This document shows, one piece after another, positions 7,794 through 17,108 of a stretch of 54,813 bases of DNA. Numbering within the stretch: position 1 is the first letter of the stretch; each line of letters opens with the position of its first letter. The translations under genes and the position numbers were made by a program. The stretch is from Thiobacillus sp. (GTDB taxonomy: Bacteria; Pseudomonadota; Gammaproteobacteria; Burkholderiales; Thiobacillaceae), in contig JANJXT010000042.1 of the NCBI GenBank assembly GCA_024708885.1, positions 1 through 54,813 of the forward strand, given 5' to 3'. Under the pieces are notes generated by a model. That model had not been told where the DNA came from, searched no databases, and worked only from the letters and a program-made list of their open reading frames with translations.

Positions 7794-10472
7794 CTACAGC
7801 GCACGCGATACCCAGCGCACGTGCGCGTCTTCCGGATGCGGCTCGATACGGAAGCCAAGCCCCTGCATCAGTTTCAGCATCGGCCGGTTGGAATCGAGCA
7901 CTTCGCCCGCCATCGTTTCCACACCGTGCGCGCGTGCCACGTCCATGAGCACGCCCATGAGCTTGTGAGCGATACCCTGCTTCTGCCAGGTATCCCCCAC
8001 GACCAGCGCAAATTCGCACGACTTGCCGTCCGGATCGATCGCATAGCGCGCCACGCCGAGCTCGACCTCACGGCCGTCGATCCTCGCCTGCACGATGAGT
8101 GCCATTTCACGCGCATAATCGATCTGCGTCAGCCGCGCGAGCATCACCGGCGAAAGTTCGTTCATCGCGTCCATGAAGCGGTAATAACGGCTTTCCTCGG
8201 ACAGCCCGCGCACGAAGTCCTGCGTCAGTTCGGCGTCTTCCGGGCGGATGGGGCGGATCACCACATCGAGCCCGCTCGGCAACTGCCAGTGCGTCACCAG
8301 GTGCGCCGGATAGGGATGGATCGCCATGTGCGCGTAGCGGTCGGCCCCCGGCACGCGCGGCGCGATGATGATGCGTGCGTCGAGCGCAAGCGCGCCCTGC
8401 TCGTCCACCAGCAGCGGGTTGATGTCGAGCTCGGCGAGCCAGGGCAGCTCGCACACCATCTCCGAGAGGCGGAGCAGGATATTTTCCAGCGCGTCCATGT
8501 CGGCCGGTGGACGGTTGCGGAACGCCCCGAGCAACGTGGCCACGCGCGTGCGGCCGATCAGGTCGCGCGCGAGGAAGCCGTTGAGCGGCGGCAGCGTCAC
8601 CGCACGGTCACGGAAGGCTTCGACATCGACGCCGCCAGCGCCGAATACGATCACCGGGCCGAGCACCGGGTCGCAGGTCATGCCGAGCAGCACCTCGCGT
8701 GCGTGCGGCCGCTTCACCATCGGCTCGACGACGATGCCATCCAGCGTGGCGTCGGGGCGCAGGCGGCGCACGTCGGCGAGCATCTCGCCGAAGGCCGCGC
8801 GCACCGCCTGCCCGCTCGCCAGGCCCAGGCGCACGCCATTGACGTCGGACTTGTGAGTGATGTCCGGTGAATTGATCTTCAGCACCACCGGGAAGCCAAT
8901 CTGCTGCGCCAGCAGCATCGCTTCCATCGGATCGCGCGCAATGACCGTCTGCGCCACCGGGATGCGAAACGCCGAGAGCAGCGCCTTCGACTCGACTTCG
9001 CTGAGCAGATGGCGGCCATGCGCAAGCGCATTCTCGATGATCAGGCGTGCACCTTCGATGTCGGGCTCGGCCTGCTGCGACAGCGGCTCGGGCGTCTGCT
9101 GCAGTTGGCGCTGGTTCTCGTAAAAGGCGGAAAGGAACGAAAACACTTCGACCGCCGGCTCCGGCGTGGTGAAATAGGGAATGCCCGCCTGCTTGAACAA
9201 GCGACGCCCCTCGCGCACCTGGTCCTCGCCCATCCAGCACGTCAGCACCGGCTTGTGCGAGGCGCGCGCCACCTCGACGACCGCTTCCGCGACCGTGGTC
9301 GGCTGCGTCATCGCCTGCGGCGTCAGCATCACCAGCACGCCATCCACGCCAGGGTCGGCAAGGCTCGCTTCCACCGCCACACGGTAACGCTCGGCCGTGG
9401 CGTCGCCGATGATGTCGACCGGATTGCCGTGCGACCACGTGGCCGGCAGCTGTTGATCGAGGCTGGCGAGCGTGGCGGGTGCGAGCGCCGCCATGGACAC
9501 GCCGAGATCGACGGCGAGGTCGGTCGCCATCACGCCGGGGCCGCCGCCATTGGTGACGATGGCGAGCCGATTGCCGCTCGGCTGGAGGCGCAGGGCGAGC
9601 GCACGCGCCGACGCGAAGAGCTGCAGGATCGTGTTCACCCGCACCACGCCCGCGCGCCGCACCAGCGCTTCGAACACCGCATCGGAACCGACCAGCGCGC
9701 CGGTATGCGACTGCACCGCCTTCGAACCCGCCTCGTGGCGCCCCACCTTGACGAGCACGACCGGCTTGCAGCGCGCGGTGGCACGCAGCGCACTCATGAA
9801 GCGCCGCGCGTCACGGATGCCTTCGATGTAGAGCAGAATGCCGCGCGTCGCATTGTCGTAGGCAAGGTAGTCGAGAATCTCGCCGAAATCGAGGTCGGCT
9901 GACGCACCCGTCGAAATCACGCTGGAAAAACCAATGTCGTTGGATTCGGCCCAGTCCAGCATGGCCGTGCACAAGGCCCCCGACTGCGACACCAGGGCAA
10001 GCTCTCCGGCATGCGTGGCACCCTGGCTGAAGGTCGCATTCAGGCCGATGGCCGGCCGCTGGATGCCCAGGCAGTTGGGGCCGATGAAACGGATGCCGTA
10101 TTTTTCCGCCACCCGCTTCACCGTCTCTTCCAGCGCGGCCCCCTTCGTCCCGATTTCGCGAAAACCTGCGGACAGCACCACGGCGTGACGAATGCCGCGC
10201 TTGCCGCAGTCCTCCATCACTTGGGCCACGGTCGAGGCTGGCGTGGCGATCAGCGCCAGATCGGGAACCGCGGGCAGTTCGCTCGCCGAGGCATAGCAAG
10301 GTTCGCCGAATACCGTCTCGTGCTTCGGATTGACCGGGTACACCTCGCCCTGGTAGCCCGCATGACGCAGGTTGCGGAACAGCCTCCCGGCAACCGAATC
10401 ATCGCGCTCGCTGGCACCGAACACGACGACCGAGCGTGCGTTGAACAGGGGGTGCAGATAGTGTTGCGGCAT
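7794..10472 (-). CDS. acyl-CoA synthetase (NDP-forming)/GNAT bifunctional protein, Pat-like
   Basis: 892-residue fusion with the architecture of protein lysine acetyltransferases Pat/PatZ/YfiQ. Residues 1-130 form a CoA-binding Rossmann domain (SVVVFGAS near the N-terminus). The succinyl-CoA-ligase-like domains follow to about residue 460, then an ATP-grasp domain (about 480-700) and a C-terminal GNAT domain (about 735-892) with the acetyl-CoA loop QKQGIA. The segment SHTGALVGSD near residue 254 keeps the histidine that is phosphorylated in active NDP-forming synthetases, so ligase activity may survive. Family members acetylate acetyl-CoA synthetase and other proteins. It is divergent from a histone-deacetylase-family gene, which fits a reversible acetylation pair. 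Confidence 0.85.
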   Translation of the reverse strand: MPQHYLHPLFNARSVVVFGASERDDSVAGRLFRNLRHAGYQGEVYPVNPKHETVFGEPCYASASELPAVPDLALIATPASTVAQVMEDCGKRGIRHAVVLSAGFREIGTKGAALEETVKRVAEKYGIRFIGPNCLGIQRPAIGLNATFSQGATHAGELALVSQSGALCTAMLDWAESNDIGFSSVISTGASADLDFGEILDYLAYDNATRGILLYIEGIRDARRFMSALRATARCKPVVLVKVGRHEAGSKAVQSHTGALVGSDAVFEALVRRAGVVRVNTILQLFASARALALRLQPSGNRLAIVTNGGGPGVMATDLAVDLGVSMAALAPATLASLDQQLPATWSHGNPVDIIGDATAERYRVAVEASLADPGVDGVLVMLTPQAMTQPTTVAEAVVEVARASHKPVLTCWMGEDQVREGRRLFKQAGIPYFTTPEPAVEVFSFLSAFYENQRQLQQTPEPLSQQAEPDIEGARLIIENALAHGRHLLSEVESKALLSAFRIPVAQTVIARDPMEAMLLAQQIGFPVVLKINSPDITHKSDVNGVRLGLASGQAVRAAFGEMLADVRRLRPDATLDGIVVEPMVKRPHAREVLLGMTCDPVLGPVIVFGAGGVDVEAFRDRAVTLPPLNGFLARDLIGRTRVATLLGAFRNRPPADMDALENILLRLSEMVCELPWLAELDINPLLVDEQGALALDARIIIAPRVPGADRYAHMAIHPYPAHLVTHWQLPSGLDVVIRPIRPEDAELTQDFVRGLSEESRYYRFMDAMNELSPVMLARLTQIDYAREMALIVQARIDGREVELGVARYAIDPDGKSCEFALVVGDTWQKQGIAHKLMGVLMDVARAHGVETMAGEVLDSNRPMLKLMQGLGFRIEPHPEDAHVRWVSRAL

Positions 10473-10515
10473 GGCTCGTCAGCGGGTAGACAAAGCCCCA
10501 TGCTATGCCGTTTCG

Positions 10516-10545
10516 CTTACAGCACCAAGCGCATTGGCGTATAGT
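10516..10545 (+). promoter_or_regulatory. candidate promoter for the deacetylase gene
   Basis: CTTACA (10516-10521), an 18-bp spacer and TATAGT (10540-10545) give 4 of 6 and 5 of 6 consensus matches in the short divergent region between the acetyltransferase and deacetylase genes. Transcription would begin near 10552, leaving a leader of about 18 bases. No convincing minus-strand promoter for the acetyltransferase was recognised. Confidence 0.4.
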
Positions 10546-10569
10546 CGATCCCGATTTTGCCGACTCGAC

Positions 10570-11493
10570 ATGCATACCGCCTACATCACCCACCCAAGCT
10601 TTCTGCTGCACGACATGGGTGACACGCACCCGGAAAGCCCCGCGCGGCTGCGTGCCATCGACGATCGGCTGCATGCGGCGCAACTGTTCGATTTTCTGGA
10701 CCATCGTCTGGCGCCGGAAGTCAGCCGCGCCCAACTGCTGCGCGCGCACGATACCGCCCATGTCGACGCGATCGAAGCCGCTGCTCCCGCCGAGAAATTG
10801 CTCTGGCTCGATCCGGACACATCCATGAACGCACACAGCCTCGCTGCCGCGCGCCATGCAGCGGGCGGTGCCGTGCATGGCGTCGATCTGGTCATGGCCG
10901 GCGAGGCCGCAAACGCCTTCGTCGCCTGCCGCCCGCCGGGCCACCACGCCACGCGCACGCACGCAATGGGTTTCTGCATCTTCAACAACGTCGCCGTCGC
11001 CGCCGCGCACGCGCTTGATACACATGGACTCGAACGCGTCGCCATTGTCGATTTCGACGTCCACCACGGCAACGGCACCGAAGATATCTTCCGTAACGAT
11101 CCGCGCGTGATGCTGTGCTCGACCTTCCAGCATCCCTGCTATCCGTTCAGCGGTGCCGACACCGCGAGCCCGCACATCGTCAACGTGCCGCTGCCCGCCG
11201 GCACCGACGGCAGCGCCTACCGTGCCGCCTTCAGTGCGCGCATTCTGCCGCGCCTCGAAGCCTTCGCACCGCAGATGCTGTTCTGTTCCGCCGGCTTCGA
11301 TGGCCACCGCGAGGACGACATGGCGCAGTTCGGCCTGGTGGAAGCCGATTACTTTTGGATCACCGAACAGGTCATGGCCGTCGCCGCACGCCACGCCGCG
11401 GGCCGCATCGTCTCCGTGCTGGAGGGTGGCTACGCGCTCAGCGCGCTGGGGCGCAGCGCCGCGGTCCACATCAAGACCATGTTGGACTTATAA
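10570..11493 (+). CDS. histone deacetylase family protein (AcuC/AphA-like)
   Basis: 307-residue zinc-dependent deacetylase of the arginase/deacetylase fold. Active-site motifs are complete: RPPGHHA with the His-His charge relay, GFCIFNNVAVAA, the metal ligands in DFDVHHGNGTEDIF, and SAGFDGH with a ligand Asp; EGGYALSALG near the end forms the tyrosine/glycine loop. Bacterial homologues remove acetyl groups from proteins or polyamines. The start at 10570 was chosen because the N-terminus then matches the family (YITHPSFLLHDMGDTHPESPAR); upstream in-frame residues are not family-like. Divergent transcription from a GNAT acetyltransferase suggests antagonistic functions. Confidence 0.9.
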   Translation: MHTAYITHPSFLLHDMGDTHPESPARLRAIDDRLHAAQLFDFLDHRLAPEVSRAQLLRAHDTAHVDAIEAAAPAEKLLWLDPDTSMNAHSLAAARHAAGGAVHGVDLVMAGEAANAFVACRPPGHHATRTHAMGFCIFNNVAVAAAHALDTHGLERVAIVDFDVHHGNGTEDIFRNDPRVMLCSTFQHPCYPFSGADTASPHIVNVPLPAGTDGSAYRAAFSARILPRLEAFAPQMLFCSAGFDGHREDDMAQFGLVEADYFWITEQVMAVAARHAAGRIVSVLEGGYALSALGRSAAVHIKTMLDL

Positions 11494-11545
11494 GTCAGGG
11501 GGGCGATCGTTTCAGGACTGGGGCCTGACTGCCGTTAAACCCGAA

Positions 11546-13417
11546 ATGCAGGACACCCGTTTCCACGAATTCCTCCACCGGCAGATACCGATGCTGGTCG
11601 GTCTTTCCCTCGTTCCGGGGCTGGCTTATATCTTTCTGGGCTGGCTCCACGACGTTTTCGTGCCCGCAGTCGGCTGGTACGTGCTGATGCTCCTCACCGC
11701 CGCATGGGGCATCCACCTCTACCGCAGTTTCGACGCCGCGACCATGAGCGAGACGCGACGCGAACAGTGGTACACACAGTGCAGCCGGCTGGTTTATGCG
11801 TTCTTTACGCTGTGGGCGCTGATCTTTCTGATCTATGTCCGACTCGATGCCTACAAGCTCCACTACATCGCCATCTTCACGGAAATCGGCGCGTCGGTGG
11901 TGGCCTCCTCGCTGCTCGCTTCGGACAAGCGGCTCTTCCGGCCGACCATCCTTGTGCTGATGATTCCGCTGACCGTCTATTTCACCCTGATTGGCGAATG
12001 GTATGCCTATGTCCTCGCGATCTTCTCCACGATTCTGACCTGGGTATTGCTCTACGCCGCGCGGAGCACCAACACCCTCCTCATGCAGACGCGCCACCAG
12101 GCCACCCATGATGCCCTGAGCGGCCTCTACAACCGCCAGTACTTCATCGAGCACCTGCAGCGCCGCATGAACTCGCTCAACGAAAGCGGCGAGCACGGCT
12201 ATCTCCTCCTCATCGATCTCGATCACTTCAAGACCGTCAACGACACCCTCGGCCATGACGTCGGCGACCGCCTGCTGCAAGGCGTCGTCGAACGACTCCT
12301 GGACACCGCTCCCGATCATTGTGTGGTCGCCCGCCTCGGTGGTGACGAATTCATCATCACCGGCGGCAGCTTCACACAGCGCGACGCGTGCGAAGCCGAA
12401 GCGCTGGACGTTGCGCGGCAATTGCTCAGTGCGCTCAAGACACCCTATGTCGTCGGCGCCCATCAGCTCTACATCAGCGCCAGCATCGGCGTGAGCCTGC
12501 TCGGGCCCGGCGACTGCAATGCCAACCGCTTCATCAAGGAAGCCGACATCGCCATGTACGAAGTCAAGGAAAAGGGCCGCGATGGCGTGTTCGTGTTCGA
12601 CGCGGAGATGGCACGGCGTGTGGAAGGCGATCTTGAAATCGAGCGCCTGCTGCATTTCGCCCTGCCGCGTGGCGAAATCACGCTGCACTACCAGCCGCAG
12701 GTGGACCGCGCCGGCCGCATCATCGGCGCGGAATCACTGGTACGCTGGACCAGCCCCACGCTGGGTACCGTCCCGCCCGACCGTTTCATTCCGATTGCCG
12801 AACAGACCGGCCTCATCATCGAACTGGGCCGCCATATCCTCGAAACCGCCTTTCGCACGCTGGGCGACTGGCATCGCGCCGGTCTCGTTCTGAAGCAATT
12901 CTCCGTCAACATCAGCATGCGGCAATTCACCCATCCCGGTTTTGCCGCACAGGTGGAAGAACTGGTGCGGCGCCACCTCGACCCCGTCGTTGTTCAAACC
13001 CTGATGTTCGAGATCACCGAAACCGTCGTCGCCGAAGACATCGAGGGCGTCATCCGCACCATGCAACGGCTCAAGGCGCTCGGCATACGCTTTTCCATGG
13101 ACGATTTCGGCACCGGCTATTCCTCGCTCAGCCACCTCAACCGCCTCCCGCTCGACGAACTCAAGGTCGACCGCGCTTTCGTCCTCGCCTTGCGGGACGA
13201 CGACGGCGATCGCGCCATGGTGGTAACCATCCTCAACATGGCGAAGCTGTTTGGCCTGAACACCGTGGCCGAAGGCGTCGAAACCGCCGCCCAGCACGCT
13301 TTTCTCATGCACCACGGCTGCGGGATGTTCCAGGGGTATTTCCATTCGAAACCGCTCGCGAGAGACGCCTTCGAACTCTTCGTCCAGGACAACGCCGCCA
13401 CCCGCAACGCGATATAA
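11546..13417 (+). CDS. membrane-bound GGDEF-EAL cyclic-di-GMP enzyme
   Basis: 623-residue protein. About six transmembrane helices occupy residues 15-170 and form an unrecognised membrane sensor. The GGDEF domain (about 185-345) has an intact ARLGGDEF signature near residue 265, but no RxxD inhibitory site at the usual place upstream. The EAL domain (about 370-615) has ESL in place of EAL in GAESLVRW, retains the essential Glu, and has SVNIS, FEITET, DDFGTGYSS, LKVDR, VAEGVET and FQGY, so both synthase and phosphodiesterase activities are possible. The start at 11546 is the first ATG after the deacetylase stop; no strong ribosome binding site is seen. Its TAA overlaps a TATAAT sequence. Confidence 0.9.
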   Translation: MQDTRFHEFLHRQIPMLVGLSLVPGLAYIFLGWLHDVFVPAVGWYVLMLLTAAWGIHLYRSFDAATMSETRREQWYTQCSRLVYAFFTLWALIFLIYVRLDAYKLHYIAIFTEIGASVVASSLLASDKRLFRPTILVLMIPLTVYFTLIGEWYAYVLAIFSTILTWVLLYAARSTNTLLMQTRHQATHDALSGLYNRQYFIEHLQRRMNSLNESGEHGYLLLIDLDHFKTVNDTLGHDVGDRLLQGVVERLLDTAPDHCVVARLGGDEFIITGGSFTQRDACEAEALDVARQLLSALKTPYVVGAHQLYISASIGVSLLGPGDCNANRFIKEADIAMYEVKEKGRDGVFVFDAEMARRVEGDLEIERLLHFALPRGEITLHYQPQVDRAGRIIGAESLVRWTSPTLGTVPPDRFIPIAEQTGLIIELGRHILETAFRTLGDWHRAGLVLKQFSVNISMRQFTHPGFAAQVEELVRRHLDPVVVQTLMFEITETVVAEDIEGVIRTMQRLKALGIRFSMDDFGTGYSSLSHLNRLPLDELKVDRAFVLALRDDDGDRAMVVTILNMAKLFGLNTVAEGVETAAQHAFLMHHGCGMFQGYFHSKPLARDAFELFVQDNAATRNAI

Positions 13418-13604
13418 TTTCAGAACCGCCGCCGTTTCGCGGCAGGCAGGCGACCCGACGCAGCATCCGGCACGCCCAACCGGGATTTTCAGGATAATTT
13501 CCCGCGTTCCCGGCCAGTCGCATCGCCGCGGTCATGCACAGCACGGGCGAAACCCGGCAGCCTTGCACCCAGGCGCCTGCCGGTGACACAACAATGGAAC
13601 ACGC
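13418..13604. other. 187-bp intergenic gap before sulP
   Basis: No gene. A TATAAT (13413-13418) overlaps the stop of the GGDEF-EAL gene, and a second AT-rich patch GGATAATTT lies near 13492; either could serve as a -10 for sulP, but neither has a convincing -35. A short dyad CCGCCG...CGGCAGG near 13428-13445 could be a weak terminator. Confidence 0.3.
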
Positions 13605-15410
13605 GTGATCAATCTGAACGCCTGCCCGCTCTGGCTCTATCGCCTGCTACCCTTCCTGCGCTGGTGGCCGGACGTCACCACGCAGACGCTGCGCGCGGAT
13701 GCCATCGCTGCACTGACCGGCGCATTGATCGTGCTGCCGCAGGCGGTTGCCTTCGCGACCATCGCCGGCCTGCCTCCCGAGTACGGCCTGTATGCGGCGA
13801 TGGTGCCTGCCGTGGTGGCAGCCTTGTGGGGATCGAGCTGGCACCTGGTATCGGGACCCACCACCGCAATCTCCATCGTCGTCTTCGCGTCGATCAGCCC
13901 GCTGGCCGAGCCCGGCAGCGCTCAATTCGTCGGTCTCGTGCTGACGCTCACCTTCCTTGCCGGAGCGATTCAGCTCGCCATGGGCCTGGCCCGGCTGGGC
14001 ATGCTGGTCAACTTCATTTCGCACACCGTGATCATCGGTTTTACCGCGGGGGCGGCCATCCTCATCGCCTCCAGCCAGATCAAGAATTTCTTCGGCCTCG
14101 ACATGCCGCGTGGCGCACATTTTCACGAAGTGCTGCTTTATTTCGGGGAGCACGTCGCCGAGATCCAGCCCTGGGTATTGGCGGTCGGTGCGGTGACGCT
14201 TGCGGCCGGCCTGCTGGCGCGCCGCTATTTGCCGAAACTGCCCTACATGATCGTCGCAATGGTGGTGGGCAGCCTGGCGGCGGCATTCATCAACGCCGAA
14301 GTGGGCAGCGAGGTCACCGGAATCCGCACCGTGGGTGCGCTGGCGGCGTCTTTCCCCCCCCTGTCGATGCCCGATTTTTCGTTCACCGCGATCAAGCAGA
14401 CGCTGTTTCCCGCCACCATCATCGCCATTCTCGCGCTGACCGAGGCCGTTGCCATTGCGCGTTCGATCGCGATCAAGTCCGACCAGCGCATCGACAGCAA
14501 CCAGGAATTCGTCGGCCAGGGGCTGTCCAACATCGCCGGCAGCTTCTTCTCCGGCTATGCCTCCAGCGGATCGTTCAACCGCAGCGGCGTCAACTTCGCC
14601 TCGGGCGCAAAAACGCCCCTCGCCGCTGCCTTGTCGGCCGTGTTCCTGCTGCTCATCGTGTTGCTCGTCGCGCCGCTCGCCGCCTACCTCCCCGTGGCAT
14701 CGATGGCGGCGATCCTGTTCATCGTGGCGTGGAACCTGATCGACTTCCACCACATCGCCGAAATCTTCCGGCGCCACAAACGCGAACGCATCATCCTCGC
14801 CCTGACCTTTCTCGGCACGCTGGTGGACCTGGAAAAAGGCATTTTTCTCGGCATCCTCGTGTCGCTGCTGTTCTATATTTACCGCACCTCGCAGCCCTCG
14901 ATCCGCGCGCTGCTCCCCGACCCCGAGGACCTCGTCAACCCGCGCCGCAAGTTCGTACCGGCAAGCGGCGCCATGCCGTCCTGCCCGCAAATGGCGATCC
15001 TGCGTGTCGAAGGATCGATCTTCTTCGGCGCGGTCGAGCACATCCAGCAGAATTTCCGCAACGTCGACGAGACGGACCCGCAGAAAAAGCATCTCTTGCT
15101 GACGTCCCGCGCAATCGGTTTCATCGATCTGGCGGGTGCCGAACTGCTGGCCAAGGAAGCCACACGCCGGCGCAAGCTTGGCGGCGGACTTTACCTCGTG
15201 GGCGTGCAGCCCGACCTGTGCGAGATGCTGCGCCGCAGCGGCCAGGTCGACACCGTCGGGGAGGAGCAAATCTTCCGCCACAAGGGCGATGCGCTGCGCG
15301 CCATCTATCCGCGCCTGGACAATGAGACGTGCCGCCGCTGTACATTCCGCATTTTCCAGGAATGCCAGGATGCGCTGCCGGACGGGACGCTACGCGCCGC
15401 GGCCGGATGA
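13605..15410 (+). CDS. SulP family inorganic anion transporter with STAS domain
   Basis: 601-residue SLC26/SulP transporter. About 10-12 hydrophobic helices span residues 25-430, including the family signature PQAVAFATIAGLPPEYGLYAA-type segment near residues 45-65 and TALTEAVAIARSIA-like sequence (seen as ILALTEAVAIARSIAIK). A STAS domain follows at about 455-560. Substrates of bacterial SulP proteins are sulfate, bicarbonate or dicarboxylates; which applies cannot be read here. The C-terminus carries a small cysteine cluster, CRRCTFRIFQEC. The GTG at 13605 is the only plausible start at the expected N-terminus; the ribosome binding site is weak. It converges with recN 35 bases downstream. 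Confidence 0.85.
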   Translation: MINLNACPLWLYRLLPFLRWWPDVTTQTLRADAIAALTGALIVLPQAVAFATIAGLPPEYGLYAAMVPAVVAALWGSSWHLVSGPTTAISIVVFASISPLAEPGSAQFVGLVLTLTFLAGAIQLAMGLARLGMLVNFISHTVIIGFTAGAAILIASSQIKNFFGLDMPRGAHFHEVLLYFGEHVAEIQPWVLAVGAVTLAAGLLARRYLPKLPYMIVAMVVGSLAAAFINAEVGSEVTGIRTVGALAASFPPLSMPDFSFTAIKQTLFPATIIAILALTEAVAIARSIAIKSDQRIDSNQEFVGQGLSNIAGSFFSGYASSGSFNRSGVNFASGAKTPLAAALSAVFLLLIVLLVAPLAAYLPVASMAAILFIVAWNLIDFHHIAEIFRRHKRERIILALTFLGTLVDLEKGIFLGILVSLLFYIYRTSQPSIRALLPDPEDLVNPRRKFVPASGAMPSCPQMAILRVEGSIFFGAVEHIQQNFRNVDETDPQKKHLLLTSRAIGFIDLAGAELLAKEATRRRKLGGGLYLVGVQPDLCEMLRRSGQVDTVGEEQIFRHKGDALRAIYPRLDNETCRRCTFRIFQECQDALPDGTLRAAAG

Positions 15411-15445
15411 CCGTGTTCTGACGGGCGACAGCCCGCGCGCCGCCC

Positions 15446-17101
15446 TCAGCCCGCCAGCATTTCCGCGGCATGCTGCCGCGTCGTCGCGGTGATGGTGCGG
15501 CCGCCCAGCATGCGCGCGATCTCGTCGACACGTGCCGCGTCGTCCAGATGTTCGATGCGGGAGCTGACACAAGCGCCGTGGGTGTGTTTGACAACACGCA
15601 GATGCCGGGCACCACGCGCCGCGACCTGTGGCAGATGGGTGATGACCAGTACCTGGCGCGTCTCGCCCAGCTTCGCGAGACGCCGTCCGACCGCCTCGGC
15701 GACCGCGCCGCCGATGCCGACGTCAACCTCGTCGAAGATCAGGGTCGGCACGCCGGCCACACCCGAAAGCGCCGCCTGGATCGCCAGGCTGATACGCGAC
15801 AGCTCGCCGCCCGAGGCAACCTTGCCAAGCGGTCCCGCCGGCAGCGCAGGATGACTGGAGACGAGAAAAGCGACATCTTCCAGCCCGTGGGCACGCGGAT
15901 CGCCGACCGCTTCGAGACGAACCTCGAAATGTCCGCCCGCCAGCGCAAGCTCATGCATCGCTGCCGTAACCGTCTTGCCCAGTGCGGCCGCCGCACGCTG
16001 CCGTTCTGCGCCGAGCGCCTGCGCGATCTCGCGATAACGCACGAGCGCGGCATTCTCCGCCGCACCCAAAGCATCGAGATCGTCGCCGGCGGCCAGTTCC
16101 GCAAGTCGCGCCTCGAACTGTGCCAGCAGATCGTCGAGCGCGTCCGGCTGCACCCGATGCTTGCGCGCCACACGATGCATCTCGCCCAGGCGCCGGTCGA
16201 GCTCGGCCAGGCGCTCCGGATCGAGGTTGAGATGCCCGGCATAGCGGCGCAGTGCATGCACGGCCTCGGCGATGTCGGCACTCGCGGCTTCCAGCAGCGC
16301 GGCGATCTCGCCGAGACTATCGTCGACAGCCCGCATCGCGGCGAGCCGCCCTTGCAGCAGGCCGAGCCGGATCGACACCGCGCCATCGCCCTCGTCCAGC
16401 CCCTCGATCAAGGCCTGGCTGCCTTCGAGCAATGTGGTGACATGCGCCAGCCGCGCATGCTCGGTCTGCAGTTCGTCCCAGCGTGCGAGGTCGTCACCCT
16501 GCGCACGCAGCTCTTCCACCGCAAGTGCAAGCCCCTCGCGCTCGATTTGCCGCGCCTGGCCGTGAGTCTCGGCGTCCTGCCGACGCTGTCGTGCCGCCTG
16601 CCAGGTGTGCCATGCATCGCTCACGGCCGCAGCGAGTGGCTGCGCCCCGGCGCAGGCATCGAGCACGTCACGCTGTACCTGCGGGCGCAGGAGGGCATGG
16701 TGCGCGTGCTGGCCGTGGATGTCGAGAAGAAGTTCAGCGGCTTCCCTGAGCTGCGCCAGGGTGGCAGCGCTGCCATTGACGAAAGCGCGCGAGCGGCCGC
16801 TCGCCTCGATCACCCGCCGCAGGATCAGCGTGCCATCGTCCGCGACGAAGCCGGCTTCGTCCAGCCACGTCACGAGTCCGGCTGCATCATCCAGGGTGAA
16901 TTCGGCGGCGATCTCGGCACGCGCCGCCCCCTGTCGCACCACGCCCACCTCCGCGCGGTCGCCCAGAGCCAGGCCCAGCGCATCCACCAGAATGGATTTG
17001 CCGGCGCCGGTCTCGCCCGTAAGAACGGTCAGCCCGGGTGCGAAATCCAGATCGACCGAGTCGACCAGCAGATAATTGCGAATGGACAGATGCGCGAGCA
17101 T
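15446..17101 (-). CDS. recN: DNA repair protein RecN
   Basis: 551-residue SMC-like ATPase acting in double-strand-break repair. Walker A is GETGAGKS (about residues 29-36), and the signature IHGQHAHH follows near 128. A long coiled-coil centre (about 160-370) separates these from the ABC signature SGGELSRI, Walker B TLIFDEVDVGIGG and the ITHLPQVAA switch. The ATG at 17101 matches the start of E. coli RecN (MLAQLTI), although a TTG lies one codon upstream. It starts just 7 bases after the nadK stop, so the two are co-transcribed. This nadK-recN arrangement is common in proteobacteria. Confidence 0.95.
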   Translation of the reverse strand: MLAHLSIRNYLLVDSVDLDFAPGLTVLTGETGAGKSILVDALGLALGDRAEVGVVRQGAARAEIAAEFTLDDAAGLVTWLDEAGFVADDGTLILRRVIEASGRSRAFVNGSAATLAQLREAAELLLDIHGQHAHHALLRPQVQRDVLDACAGAQPLAAAVSDAWHTWQAARQRRQDAETHGQARQIEREGLALAVEELRAQGDDLARWDELQTEHARLAHVTTLLEGSQALIEGLDEGDGAVSIRLGLLQGRLAAMRAVDDSLGEIAALLEAASADIAEAVHALRRYAGHLNLDPERLAELDRRLGEMHRVARKHRVQPDALDDLLAQFEARLAELAAGDDLDALGAAENAALVRYREIAQALGAERQRAAAALGKTVTAAMHELALAGGHFEVRLEAVGDPRAHGLEDVAFLVSSHPALPAGPLGKVASGGELSRISLAIQAALSGVAGVPTLIFDEVDVGIGGAVAEAVGRRLAKLGETRQVLVITHLPQVAARGARHLRVVKHTHGACVSSRIEHLDDAARVDEIARMLGGRTITATTRQHAAEMLAG

Positions 17102-17108
17102 CAAGCGC

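Noticed and set aside
13413-13418. TATAAT overlapping the stop codon of the GGDEF-EAL gene as a sulP promoter
   Set aside because: No -35 at a suitable distance, and sulP starts 187 bases later. It is mentioned only as a possibility.
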